Positions 41,115 through 51,580 are shown, numbered from the stretch's first letter. The stretch: 64,000 bases of DNA from Plasmodiophora brassicae (GCA_036867785.1 CP145421.1:1054001-1118000); one strand, 5' to 3'. Program-made: numbers and translations. The notes: generated from the sequence alone by a model not told the origin.

Positions 41115-43292
41115 TTATTGGGCCGGCTCCACACAACCGCACCCCTTCGAAAACCGGGAGTGTGAGAAGTTGGCCCCCCACTTGTCGACGAATTCGGGCA
41201 ACGACGAGGCGCAATGTTCGCGGTAGCACCGCAGTACTGGCGTCGCGACCTGATTGACGAACGTGCGGGCACGCTCGGTCAGGTCTTTCTTGCTGGCCGG
41301 CAGCGACGCCTCGATGGATAGAAGCAGCACAATCTTCTCCGACGAAGTCGAAAGCTTGGCCAGCTGTGAACGCCCAGGAAGATCGACATTACCGCCTCGC
41401 CTCGCGCGCCCCCGGTTGTCATCGTTCGGATCAGGTTGCGGCAGCGGCGGCGGAGGTGACAATGACGACGCCATCGGCGGTTGGACTGGGGGCGGGGCCG
41501 GTGGCTGCTGGATGGCTGGCTGAGATTCCGAATTGTTGAGTCGTTGGAGAACGACCTGGTTAACCAGCGACATCATCGTCTGTGCCAGCTGGGGCACATG
41601 CGTTTGAAGCAGTTGTTCCAATTGTTGAGACGCCGGCGTCTCAGGGATATCGCGCTCTGCCAGAGAGATGAGCTGCATCAGGGACACGGACGCCGGATCG
41701 ACCCGGAGCTGTGTCGCGACGTACGTCGATGCCAACCCGGGTATCGAGCTCGACTGCGGCGGGCACCTGCTATCGAGAGCGATCCGCCGAGCGTTGCGCA
41801 GGTTCTCCAGGAAGATCGGCTCCCACTTGGGCGTCAACGCCAGCACGTGGCTGTTCGTCCTGCGCGCCCGGGCCAGCAGAGCTTTCGAATCGCGGTAATA
41901 CAATTCCGCGTTCTTGAGCGTCTTGTGGCGCGCCGCTTGCCTGATGTGATCGAGGTCGCCACCACCCCAGATGGCGAACAGGTACGCCGTCTTGCGGATC
42001 GAGTGCGGGCCGTACCGGTGCATCGTGTCGTCGCCGACGACAGGCCTGCAAACACGAACGAACTCGGCGTTGAACTCGTCGTAGGACAATCCATCCGGGA
42101 ACGATTCGAACGAAGCGGCGCCTCGGTCGATCGCGTCAAGGTGTTGCTTCGTGCCGAAGACCAACCCGGACTTGATGCGTGTCCGAGACACCAGCGTGAA
42201 CAACGCCCGGATGGGGCATAGCTTCGGGTGCGAATCAAGCCGGTACAAGACCAGATTGACGGGACCCTCGGCCTTGGCCCTCTCCGACTTGCCGCAGACC
42301 TGCACGACGAGCTGATCGACGCGGTCCAGGTCGTCCTTGGCCGTCATCTCGAGCAAGAAATCTTCAAGCGCGATGTCGACGATCTCGTCGGCCCGCAGGA
42401 ACAGGTGGACGCCCAGCAGGATCGACACCCAGGTGGAATAGTCTCGGAGGGAGCCAGTCGCAACGAGCTGCCGCCTGATCTCCAGCACCTGGTCAGGCAG
42501 CAGAGCGAAGTTACCCTCTGCCTTGTACCCCTGCGTCTCGCGTTTCACCCATTGCTTGGTGTCGACCGCAACTTGACTCAGCACAGGATTGCCGCGCCGC
42601 CACAGACGTGGCTGTCCGACGTGATGAAAGCAGCCGAAAGACTGATTCGATCTCGAGAACGTCGCCCAGCATGTGTCGCAAGAATCATCATGCTGTCCAA
42701 CATGCAGGCCGCAGGCACTCGCTTGACGCGCCGCCTGGAACGCGTCCCAGCAGGCGTTGCACGCGTCTTCAAAGTTGCCACGTTGATCGCGCGCCGCATG
42801 CACCGCCGTAACGGCCGACTCGAACTGCTCCACGTTGCCAGGGCCATTCCACCCGCCTTGGCAGACGACAGGCTGCCCACGCCGATCCAGGACGGGCACG
42901 CCCGAGGCATCGACAAGCGGCGTCCCCTGGACGCCCCTCTTGAACCGAACAAAGTTCGATAAGGTCTTCGCACTCATTGACGGGCAGTGGTCAGATGGCG
43001 CATCGTCCTGCAGGACAAGCAGGCTGTCGTAGTCACCGACCAGGCAACAGTAGTACCTTAGTCCACGTATGTGCTTGCCGTAGGCATGCACCGAGTTCTT
43101 GGCCAGGGGCTTGCTCCCGGTGACAGGGCGGCTCGCTCCTTCCGAGACGCGAAGGCGGCGACGAACCAGGCCCAAACCGACAACGGCGTCCGCCCATAAC
43201 TCGGCGGGGACATGGTACTTGGCCCGGTTGCTGACACGGAACTGGGCCGCTGTGCGCGTTCGTTGCCCTCCAGACGATCGTGATCGACCCAT
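41115..43292 (-). CDS. Tyrosine recombinase (phage-integrase fold), about 725 aa
   Basis: Start set at the first ATG (43292); the frame is open to 43451. Catalytic motifs in order: Arg in LFLRADEI (about residue 300), a beta-hairpin Lys in GKSERAK (about 335), HSIRK (about 430), the second His in ARHKTL (about 453) and the nucleophile Tyr in ELYYRDS (about 464). The N-terminal 250 residues include a Cys/His-rich part (CNACW, CGLHVGQ, CDTCW, CFHHVGQ), possibly zinc-binding, next to the likely core-binding domain. A Pro-rich linker and a 60-residue C-terminal domain follow. Such enzymes cut and rejoin DNA through a covalent Tyr link; eukaryotic relatives move Crypton, DIRS/Ngaro and Starship-type elements. 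All key residues are present, so it may be active. Its element ends are not visible. Confidence 0.9.
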   Translation of the reverse strand: MGRSRSSGGQRTRTAAQFRVSNRAKYHVPAELWADAVVGLGLVRRRLRVSEGASRPVTGSKPLAKNSVHAYGKHIRGLRYYCCLVGDYDSLLVLQDDAPSDHCPSMSAKTLSNFVRFKRGVQGTPLVDASGVPVLDRRGQPVVCQGGWNGPGNVEQFESAVTAVHAARDQRGNFEDACNACWDAFQAARQASACGLHVGQHDDSCDTCWATFSRSNQSFGCFHHVGQPRLWRRGNPVLSQVAVDTKQWVKRETQGYKAEGNFALLPDQVLEIRRQLVATGSLRDYSTWVSILLGVHLFLRADEIVDIALEDFLLEMTAKDDLDRVDQLVVQVCGKSERAKAEGPVNLVLYRLDSHPKLCPIRALFTLVSRTRIKSGLVFGTKQHLDAIDRGAASFESFPDGLSYDEFNAEFVRVCRPVVGDDTMHRYGPHSIRKTAYLFAIWGGGDLDHIRQAARHKTLKNAELYYRDSKALLARARRTNSHVLALTPKWEPIFLENLRNARRIALDSRCPPQSSSIPGLASTYVATQLRVDPASVSLMQLISLAERDIPETPASQQLEQLLQTHVPQLAQTMMSLVNQVVLQRLNNSESQPAIQQPPAPPPVQPPMASSLSPPPPLPQPDPNDDNRGRARRGGNVDLPGRSQLAKLSTSSEKIVLLLSIEASLPASKKDLTERARTFVNQVATPVLRCYREHCASSLPEFVDKWGANFSHSRFSKGCGCVEPAQ

Positions 43293-43379
43293 GACGTCGT
43301 CGACAATGCGGTGTGGAAACCTGCGTGGGGATGCGTGCGGCGGTGCGCTTGGTTGTACCGGGAGGGGGTGGCGGCGCCG

Positions 43380-43442
43380 TCTGGTAGGATCCGTGGGTGC
43401 GGTAGGATCCGTGGTAGGACCCTGGTAGGACCGTTGGTAGGG
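43380..43442. repeat. Short GGTAGGACC/GGTAGGATCC repeats in the recombinase leader
   Basis: About five imperfect copies of a GGTAGGA-containing unit lie upstream of the recombinase ATG (on the - strand they read as TCCTACC units). Confidence 0.6.
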
Positions 43443-43463
43443 ACGATACACGGCGTATTTTGA

Positions 43464-43487
43464 GGTAGTATATAGTTATAAATACAG
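43464..43487 (-). promoter_or_regulatory. TATA-like AT-rich box upstream of the recombinase
   Basis: On the - strand this reads TGTATTTATAACTATATACT, about 175 bp before the chosen ATG, and is the only clear AT-rich box in the area. Promoter function is inference. Confidence 0.3.
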
Positions 43488-43699
43488 GATGATATGACAG
43501 GTGTATCCCTTGTCTTGGTTACGCAAAAAACTCCTGAGACCTCCCAAAAACAGCCGCGTTGTTTTTTGCTGGCGGCCCCGGTGGCGTGCGGCGGTGCGGC
43601 GTGCGGTCGCCTGGGCGGATGCGCTATACACCATGGAGCGTGCGCCGTCCTCCGACGCCTCCTACACGAGGTCGCGATGCGCATGCCCGTTGGAGGGCG

Positions 43700-44710
43700 G
43701 TATACGGCACAGACGTGGAGTCCTCTCAACGTGAAGCAGGCGCCGACTCCATGGTGGGCGTCGCCCGCGACTGACTACTCGACGACGCTGCCGGTCGCCA
43801 ACGCCGCCTACTGCATCGTCGTCCACGCCCGCCGGATATGCTGTTGTGTTCAGCCTCGCACGTCGCAGGACGCCGACACCCTGACGCGCCTGTCTGCCGT
43901 GCCTGCACCCGCTGCGACGTCGCCGCAGATGGGCAGCACGGCCCAATGGACTCACGACGACCATATCGCGTCCTGCTGGACGCCTGCCGGCGTGCCCGAT
44001 CTGTCTGTGTGAACGCCCTGCAGTTGCAGCACTGGTACGTGTCGTCGTCTGATGCACAGGCGTGCAGGCCCTCTAACACGCTGGACAGGACGCACCTGCT
44101 GGCTGTCGCCTGCCGTCGTCCGTCCAGCATGAGCACCTGCCGGGTAGCTGTCATCGTGTCTTGGCGGGGCTGGTCCAGCATCGCGCCGGCATGCTCCTCA
44201 GCTGAGGCGGCGCGCTGGACGTTCGCCGATCGTTGCAATCGGTCGCGCGCGCCGCTGTCGTGCACCATGCGTTGATGGCGGACCGAGCAACCAAAGGTCT
44301 TCTCGCCGATGTCCCCGTCGGCCTGTCGAGCGGCACCTGCCTGCCCTGCAGGTCTTCCAGCAGGCAGGTGGCGCCCAGTGCCCGTTGCCGTTGATCGACA
44401 TGCGCACGCCTGTCTGCCGTCGACCACCCGCCGCCGGCGTATCGCCTCACCCAGATCACTACAAGCAGATTAGGTCGACACGCGCGAACGCCGGCCCTGC
44501 AGGTCGTCCTGGCGTCAGGCGGCGCCGGACGGCATCCTTTGCTGAAGTGGCCGGCGGTCGACAGCGCCGACGTCGTCCCTGCATGCGTGTCAAGCATGGC
44601 AGGTCAGACCAGACGAGCGATGCAGGCGTTTCGGGTGTCGCAGCATGCACGTGAGGCAGGTGATTGCGCTCGACTCCAAGCAAACGCGGTTCAGTACGTG
44701 TCAGAGCGGT
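43700..44710 (+). repeat. R1 dispersed repeat, copy 9
   Basis: One of the cleanest copies: GCGCCGACTCCATGG near 43741, CGTCCTGCTGGACGCCTGCC near 43971, CTCAGCTGAGGCGGCG near 44196, GTGCACCATGCGTTGATGG near 44262, CCTGCCCTGCAGGTC near 44339 and GACCAGACGAGCGATGCAGG near 44606. It abuts the 3' end of unit B. Confidence 0.65.
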
Positions 44711-44875
44711 CCTACTTCATTATCCCTGAGTTGTACTGCAGCGTGCGGCCTGGCAAGAAGGCGTGAGGTACAACTTCTCAACAACGCAAACGAATACAAC
44801 GTCTTTTACGGATCATATGTTCCACCATTCTTTCTACTGCATGGCCTGGCAGATGAACTCGACGATGGACAAGCT

Positions 44876-46550
44876 TTATTGCCTTCGCAGTGCGAAGCAC
44901 CTGTAGAACAGGAGTCGGTAGACCCGCTTGCTGAGCAAGTCGGCGACGTGCGCGTCGGAATACCCTTGCACGCGACTGGTGTCGCAGAACGCCCAGCCAC
45001 CACGTGCCTGCTTCACCCAGGACACGTAATGGCCTTCGTCGTGTCCAGCGACGTGGGCATTACCCCAGTGGTCGACAAGGCCGACCAACTGGAAATACGC
45101 ATCTCCAACTTGGAAGACCGCCTGTGGCACCACATCCTGCTCAAAGAAGAAATCAGATATGCCCAGGTTTCCATCCATCATCGTTGTCGGGCCGGCACGT
45201 ACCACCGCTGTCTTGCGCCGCGCCATACTGATGGTCTGACCATCGAGACCTGGCTCCTGGACGATTTCGATGGGATCCTGCCGCACCAGCATCACTTGGC
45301 CTTCCTCGACCTTGCCCTTCAACTGACGAACCGTCGTGCTTCGGTGCTCCACGTCCTGCCCGCGATTGCACGGCCGTTCAGCAGTGCACCTCCTGGCGAT
45401 CGTCGTAGTGTGCTCTAGGAGTAACGCGTCGGCGAGGGACGTTCGGCCGTGCGAACCACCCAGCATAACAACCGGGAGCTCGCAGGGCGGACGCCTAGTG
45501 ACATGGCCGCAGGTCTTGCACGCGTCGACGACATGCTCGACAAAGCCAATGATCGCTCTTTCGATCGGATGACCTAGGGCCCCGACAACCTCGTACGCCT
45601 GCATCTGCTGCAGCAGCTCCAGCGCGAAGTCGTCGGCATCGTGCTGTTGCCCGGGATCGAACGACCTCGTCGCCCGGTCAGCGTCGCTGATGGCCTTGAT
45701 GAGGTCAACCAGGATGTCGGACGCCGCGTTCAGATCCAGACGAGGGTTCATGACCTTATTGTACAGGTCAATCCAGGGCGCGGGGCCGGAGACACGTTCC
45801 CAGCCGGGCAATGACCGCAAGATCTGCACCGGTGCAATCGCGTAGCAAATAGATCGGCAAACGCCTGCCGCATCATTGTTCGATATGCCCGCTGGCAGTA
45901 ACGACCCAGCGTCACGCTCCTAAATGTCAATTTCAGCGCCGACTATGACAATTATGCAGTATACCACACCTGTGAAGGACTTTGTTCTTCTTTCACCGGT
46001 TCGCGGTTGACGCCTTGGGCGGGCCGGCTCGCACGTCCGCCAGGTGTACGTTCGGGTGCCTATGGTCAATGCGAGCGTGTTAGATGTTATCTTCGCCTGA
46101 GTACCGGCGATGTCAGTTTCGAACCAGTTTTGGCGCTGTGAAACGGCGGTTCGCATGTCCAGTCTGTGCCTACAGCAGGCGGACGGTCAGTAACGCAGTC
46201 GAGGCGGGGTACAAGGAATGCCAACCGAAGCAGGCGGCATGGTGCGCGTGTTAGGAGGGTCCTTGATCACAGTCGTCGACGTAACCGGCAGAGGCCTCTG
46301 CAACGTTCCGCCAGTTCAGTCTACATCCCGCTCGCATCACAATATAGCAACTGACCACAGGGCGTGTCGTCGTGCCACACAACTTTCGGCGCTTCGCACC
46401 CTGATGGCTTCGTTTCTTCTGTGGCACACATCCATCGTCAGTCTGCAAACGGCGTCCAACGCTGTCAACCTGGCTTTCGCGCGACGTCGACTGGCACAGC
46501 TCGCTGGTGTCCCTTGACGAGTCATCGCTGTCGTCTTCCGAGCTGGACAT
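44876..46550 (-). CDS. USP-type (C19) deubiquitinase-like protein, unit B
   Basis: Acidic Ser/Asp-rich start from ATG 46550, as in unit A, then a long frame (45829-44876). The Cys box region (about 45840-45900) reads GISNNDAAGVCRSICYAIA, followed by QHDADDFALELL, a CKTCGH zinc knuckle, and the His box GHDEGHYVSWVK with WAFCDTSRV and a YRLLFYRC end. The last 50 residues from GHDEGHY share 35 with unit A. The region upstream of the Cys box is not in one open frame, so the gene is spliced or broken there. An AATAAA follows the stop on the - strand (near 44880). The giant gene lies about 55 bp upstream. Confidence 0.7.
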
Positions 46551-46605
46551 CGAGAGGGCGTCTGCAGCGGCCTGTTGGGAACGCAGTCAGTACAGTAATC
46601 CGTGA

Positions 46606-49600
46606 TCAGCAAAGCAGCCAGCGACGAACGATTCGCCTGCGTTTGACTGCTGCGCGGCTCTGCAGGGTAACGGCGCGTCGACTGCTCCTCGTTCGACGCG
46701 TAGGTCCATCGCCGTCGGCAGCAGCGTCGTCGTCAACGGCCTCGTCAGCCTGGTCGGCTCGGTTCCCCCGGCGCTGGCGAATGGCGGCGACGTACGCGCC
46801 CACCATATCGTCGACGATGCCGCGAAACCTCGACGACGTCGCCTCTGCCATCGGCCTTGGTCGTGAGTCCAGGATCACCAGCTCGAAGGCGTTGACGAAA
46901 TAGGCATGTGCGTGCCTCGAGCTCAGGCCGATCTCGACGAGCGTGCGCCCCACAGCGCCGATCAGCGCGAGAGCGTGCTTGTAGGGGCGCCAATCGATGC
47001 GTGCAGCGCCGAACATCTCCAGTAAGTCGTCGACGACGAGGACATGCTCAGCGGGGTCACGAACGGCGTCGTTTCGACCGGCGCCGACATACGTCAGCAC
47101 GCCGGGGCCCAGCGCGCGTGCGTGATACACGAGAATCAGGATTTTTTCCGCCGTCGACCAAGTCGACAGGTCGACGGGAGACGGCCACCTGTCCTTGACG
47201 CCCTTGACAGCGGCGTGCACCTGCGTCGACATTGTCCTGTGGCCCTTGGACAAATGCACGACCGCGTCGACGCCCGCTGCCTGGACTAGCAGGCCGTTGT
47301 GCGGGTCGGCCAGGAACGAGCCCCAGTCGATCTTGGTGCAGGCGCCCCGCGCGTCCGGCGACGAGTGCAGGACGCCCTGGATGAGGGCCAGCGCCTCCCA
47401 TAGCCAGTGCCGCTTCTTGCTCCCCTGGTTTGCCGACGGGAGGGGTACGTCGCGCCAACTCTTGCACGCATCAAACAGCGTGACTGACCGTGGTGCCAGC
47501 GGCAACGTGCTCAGAGTCATCGGGTCAGACGACGCTGGCAGACGCACCACAGCCGATCGATCATGCAATGGCGGGACAATCATGACGACGTGCGCCAATA
47601 CGGCCAGAAAACGCGACGACGGCGCCCAGCGTCCATCGGGGCGAGCACGCATCGCTCGACGCTGAGCGACGGTCTTGGTCGCAGACCCCATCAGATCGGA
47701 CACATACTCATCGGTGATTTCGTCAGGAGGCGGGTCGACCAGGGCGACGAACGGATGGATGACGCGTCCCGACCAGCGGAGCAACAGCGTCACGTGGATG
47801 CCATCACGTCCCTGACGGTCCCTGGTTCTCTTGACGCGCTCCACCAACGCTTTCATCACGTTGTAATCGTCGTATCGTGATTCGGGTATGATGGACATCA
47901 CGTCGCGCCACAGGGCCCGGTGTGGCAACCGTTCGACGCCCGGCGACATCCAATTCGTTGCGATCCAGTTGGAAAAACTAACGGTTGGCAGCGACGACAG
48001 CGACGGATCGAGCGTCGATCCACGCCTGCCCAGGCGGTACAGGGCGTCCAGCGACCGCATGAAACCCGCGAACAGGTAATCGTGCTCCTGGTCCAGGTCC
48101 GGTCGATCCAGAGCATGCCATACCCCGGGCGCCAAAATCTTCCTCTTCGCCAACTGATCGTACGTATACGCAGCTTCAGTCTGCAGAAGGTTCAGAGCAA
48201 TGGCGTCCGGCGTCAGCATTGAGCTCAGCCCTGATGAGATGACCAGGAACCACGACTGGACCAGGTAGTGGAGCGCATGCCGGTTTCCTCTGACGGAGAT
48301 CCGCAGGACTGTCGACATCATGTCGACGTAGTCGAGGCTCTGAATGAAATTCATAAACTCGCCCTTGTTGATGACCAGGGCAAGCGGATCCATGTACGTG
48401 TCGTCGACGAAGAAGCGGCCAAACTGCAGAGACGAAGACACGTAGTCGAGAGGCGACCCGTTCGACAGCCACGGCCCGACATTGCTGTCCGGCGTGGCCC
48501 GGTGGTAGAACCGACCTGGGTTGATGGACGAGCCGTCAAAAACCGCATTGAAACAGTCTTCGAAGATCTGCAGCGCGTTCAGCGACCGCCGATCGATGTT
48601 GGACACGAAAGGAGACCGGCGACCGCGCTCCAGCCGGCGAAACATCGCGCGGTACATCTTGCGAGGGAACACGACATACTGCTCTAGTTTCCGCCGGAGA
48701 TGTGCCCAGACGGCTTCCGCGTCCAGCAGCAGGAACGTGGCATCGTCGTTGAACCCATCGGCCTCCTGCCACATGCTGTTGAAGCACGCATGGCGCATGG
48801 TCAGGTTAGCGACGTACTCAACGCGGTGCACGACAGGAACGCGTTCGGCGGCCATCTGGCGACAGAATCGGATACGCTTCCGCATCGCGTCCCTCACCGG
48901 ATTCAACGCCCGCTTTACGTCTTCCTTCTTGACCGGGCCGTACTTCCTAAGCGCGGCGGGCAACCCAGCGATCGACTTCCGGACCTTGCCCTTCTCGAAC
49001 GTAGCGCGGACGGCCGCGTTCAGGGTACCGATGTGGGCAAAGCGGACGGGGTCCACCAGAACGCGCCCACGATCCCGCGTGCGCTGCGACACGGTCGCGT
49101 TGTAGCACGAGCGCGCGGATGCCATAACGGAACTGCAACGTGACTTGCATCCACCGAACCCGGCGACCTCCCCGACCGGATAGTACGAGCTCTTGCGTGG
49201 CGCGATGCCACAGCCGACGTCCAGATCTCGCAGCGCTGAGTAGTCGCGGCAGACGGCAACGGCTGTGTTGTCGGGGAAGGGTTCGGCCGACACGTTGGAC
49301 CCGATGTCGAAGCGCGCGCAGTCCATTAACGTTGACGGCCAGAACGTTCGCAAGTAGCGGCGCACCTCGAGAACGTCGGCGACACACGTCATTTTCATCA
49401 ACGAGCGCACACCTAGCGCTTGCATCAACACCATGATGGAGCCGTCAAGCTCATCCTCAAGAGCCTCCAGGACAGCGCGGGCGGACGAAGGTGGCATAAC
49501 CACGGGGCGGCGGTGGGCCCCAAACTGGTTAAGGTAGTCGTTGATCTCGTCCGGCAGATCTGCTTGGCAGGCACTGAACGCAGCGGAAACCGCCCTGGAG

Positions 49601-50616
49601 CAGTGCTGCTTGAGGGAACGATGCGTCCAACGGGGTGCGGCAGCGATTAAGAAGATCGAGACATTTGCCATGGGATGGCAGTCAACCTGACCCAACAGGA
49701 ATCGCGGCAACTGCGCCACTGACCGCGACGCCTTCTCGTCGTCTCGCTGCACACGCAGATCGTGTACCGAGCTTCCCGTATCCGACTGACGTGCACGGTA
49801 GTTCCCGTACCTCTGCATCATGTGCAGGAAGGCAAACGATTTGGCTTCGTGCACAGGAAAGTGCTGCAGCCAGGTCCCGATCGAAGTCGTGATTGCTTGC
49901 AAAGAGTCGACGTCAAACACCGGCCGCAATCGCGGGCGACCCCCGTGAGCGTCTGAGGCGCGACGCGCCTCATCCGCCAGATCGAAGCGGAACCGGCCGC
50001 AGAAGGCCTCTTTCCTGGGGGATCCGAAGACATCCCAGAAGCGTTCGCCGGCGAATTCGTCGAGGTGTATGACCTCAAACGTGGACAGATCCATTGCTGG
50101 TGCACTAGCACAGGGCGGCGTCGACTGGCGGACGAGGTGGTCTACGGAGGGGTCGATGCGTTCGTCATCGCTTCCGTCGACATTGCTGGGGTCAGGGACG
50201 TCGCCGTCATCCATCGAATACGAAGAGTCAGAATCAGTTTCGACGTCGTCCCCGATTGCGTCGCCTGGGTCAGGGTCATCGCACTCGGAGTCTCCCACCG
50301 GATCCTCGCAATCATCACCGACTTCGTCACGCTCAGCGGCTTCGTGTGCATCCCTGATACGCTCCAGGTATTCTATTGTGCGGTCGTCCTCGTCCCCGTG
50401 TTCGACTGGATCTTTGTGCCCGGTGCACTCCTGCTTAGGCTGGCCATGTCCGTCGCAGACCATTATCATCGGGGCCGGCGCCCTTTCACAACTGACACGT
50501 ACCGCTGACGACGGCAGTACTTCGAGCCAGAGCATCGGCGAGCTGTTCCGCAGGTGCATCAGGGGTAGCGCTATTGTAGACAGTACCGCCAAAGCTGCCA
50601 CTCGTTTGACCGGCAA
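46606..50616 (-). CDS. Giant unrecognised protein of unit B (1336 aa)
   Basis: Uninterrupted frame, paralogous to 31698-35831 from the hydrophobic N-terminal patch to the basic C-terminal tail. The frame limit has no ATG; it starts from a TTG or is joined to an upstream exon (an acceptor-like GTATGTAG lies 27 nt before). Like unit A it has an acidic Asp/Glu-rich segment at about residues 60-160, the conserved blocks RRSPFVSNIDRR, TPDSNVGPW, LNLLQTEAAY and HALDRPDLDQ, a Trp-rich middle and an Arg-rich end that could bind nucleic acid. An open frame of this length in two diverged copies argues for selection on the protein. Function unknown. Confidence 0.8.
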   Translation of the reverse strand: MPVKRVAALAVLSTIALPLMHLRNSSPMLWLEVLPSSAVRVSCERAPAPMIMVCDGHGQPKQECTGHKDPVEHGDEDDRTIEYLERIRDAHEAAERDEVGDDCEDPVGDSECDDPDPGDAIGDDVETDSDSSYSMDDGDVPDPSNVDGSDDERIDPSVDHLVRQSTPPCASAPAMDLSTFEVIHLDEFAGERFWDVFGSPRKEAFCGRFRFDLADEARRASDAHGGRPRLRPVFDVDSLQAITTSIGTWLQHFPVHEAKSFAFLHMMQRYGNYRARQSDTGSSVHDLRVQRDDEKASRSVAQLPRFLLGQVDCHPMANVSIFLIAAAPRWTHRSLKQHCSRAVSAAFSACQADLPDEINDYLNQFGAHRRPVVMPPSSARAVLEALEDELDGSIMVLMQALGVRSLMKMTCVADVLEVRRYLRTFWPSTLMDCARFDIGSNVSAEPFPDNTAVAVCRDYSALRDLDVGCGIAPRKSSYYPVGEVAGFGGCKSRCSSVMASARSCYNATVSQRTRDRGRVLVDPVRFAHIGTLNAAVRATFEKGKVRKSIAGLPAALRKYGPVKKEDVKRALNPVRDAMRKRIRFCRQMAAERVPVVHRVEYVANLTMRHACFNSMWQEADGFNDDATFLLLDAEAVWAHLRRKLEQYVVFPRKMYRAMFRRLERGRRSPFVSNIDRRSLNALQIFEDCFNAVFDGSSINPGRFYHRATPDSNVGPWLSNGSPLDYVSSSLQFGRFFVDDTYMDPLALVINKGEFMNFIQSLDYVDMMSTVLRISVRGNRHALHYLVQSWFLVISSGLSSMLTPDAIALNLLQTEAAYTYDQLAKRKILAPGVWHALDRPDLDQEHDYLFAGFMRSLDALYRLGRRGSTLDPSLSSLPTVSFSNWIATNWMSPGVERLPHRALWRDVMSIIPESRYDDYNVMKALVERVKRTRDRQGRDGIHVTLLLRWSGRVIHPFVALVDPPPDEITDEYVSDLMGSATKTVAQRRAMRARPDGRWAPSSRFLAVLAHVVMIVPPLHDRSAVVRLPASSDPMTLSTLPLAPRSVTLFDACKSWRDVPLPSANQGSKKRHWLWEALALIQGVLHSSPDARGACTKIDWGSFLADPHNGLLVQAAGVDAVVHLSKGHRTMSTQVHAAVKGVKDRWPSPVDLSTWSTAEKILILVYHARALGPGVLTYVGAGRNDAVRDPAEHVLVVDDLLEMFGAARIDWRPYKHALALIGAVGRTLVEIGLSSRHAHAYFVNAFELVILDSRPRPMAEATSSRFRGIVDDMVGAYVAAIRQRRGNRADQADEAVDDDAAADGDGPTRRTRSSRRAVTLQSRAAVKRRRIVRRWLLC

Positions 50617-50633
50617 CGAGTCGTCGCCCCTTC

Positions 50634-51542
50634 CTAACCGCTACATACGAAGTCAGAAACGTACAGGAACAAGGAATCGCAAAGGCTTACAGCAACGACG
50701 TCTGACGTGCCAAACCGCAAAGCGATGATGTGGGACCGCCGTCTGTCGATCAGAGGGTGGACGACGTCCCACAGGCAGCCGAACGGGACACCGTATTCGT
50801 TGAAGAGGGCGTCCACGTTGTCGACCGACACTGGCGAATCCAAGAATAGGTCGACGATGACAGGATCGGTGCTCAAACACACTGTGACCATCAAATCCAG
50901 CGGCCACAAGCCGCATGATGTAGAGAGCAGGCTACAGTGGCGCATCATCTGTGCACCAGACGATGGTGTCGCAGTGGTCTGCCGAAGCCATTGGTCGAAT
51001 TTGTCACGAAGGCCTGCCGGTGAAGCCTGCAGGCAAGATACGACCTCTCGCCGATGGCGTTCAATCATGCCTTGGTGTGGTGGCACGTGGTCGTGCCAGC
51101 ACAAGTAAGACAGAAGCCAGCCAGAGACGTTGCGGAACGAATCCCAGGACAGGTCTTCGCAGGATTCGAACAGCGAGAAAACGGCGGGATCAGGAGCATA
51201 TCCGTACGTCATGGTGACATCGACCAGGGTCAGGCGAATGTTGTCCGAAAGCGCCCGGTTCGAGGTACACGTCGTCAGACGACGGCGCCCGGCGAACCAC
51301 GCACGATGGTCAAATGTCGATTGCAGGAGATCATCCATATCGGCATCATCTGACGAAACGGGCAAATCGACCGGGTCTTCCTCAGGCGAAGGATATGGGA
51401 GGTCGTCTTCGATAGCAGCGTCAGGAACACGCGTTGGTGCACCACCGTCCCCGGTTAAAGTTGCCGTCAAGGAGATGCCAGGAGAAGCAGAGCGGTTGTA
51501 CAGTGTGTCAGCTGGGCACGCGGGTAGGTCAGCTTGGCCCAT
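50634..51542 (-). CDS. Unrecognised middle protein of unit B (302 aa)
   Basis: Homologous to the C-terminal domain of the unit A middle protein (HRAWFAGRRR, DLSWDSFRNVS-WLLSYLCW, KFDQWLRQ, DAL-NEYGVPF). The N-terminal disordered part is shorter, with an acidic stretch. It ends 18 bp before the giant gene and starts about 40 bp after the protease frame. The function is not recognised; conservation of spacing suggests all four genes are used together. Confidence 0.65.
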   Translation of the reverse strand: MGQADLPACPADTLYNRSASPGISLTATLTGDGGAPTRVPDAAIEDDLPYPSPEEDPVDLPVSSDDADMDDLLQSTFDHRAWFAGRRRLTTCTSNRALSDNIRLTLVDVTMTYGYAPDPAVFSLFESCEDLSWDSFRNVSGWLLSYLCWHDHVPPHQGMIERHRREVVSCLQASPAGLRDKFDQWLRQTTATPSSGAQMMRHCSLLSTSCGLWPLDLMVTVCLSTDPVIVDLFLDSPVSVDNVDALFNEYGVPFGCLWDVVHPLIDRRRSHIIALRFGTSDVVAVSLCDSLFLYVSDFVCSG

Positions 51543-51580
51543 TAGTAAGTAATTGGACGCGATAGCAACCCTAAGCCAGA

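Noticed and set aside
38485-43292. DIRS-type retrotransposon (RT plus tyrosine recombinase)
   Set aside because: The reverse transcriptase is clearly of the LINE type and close to copies 1 and 2, which have no recombinase. No RNase H or split direct repeats of DIRS form were seen.
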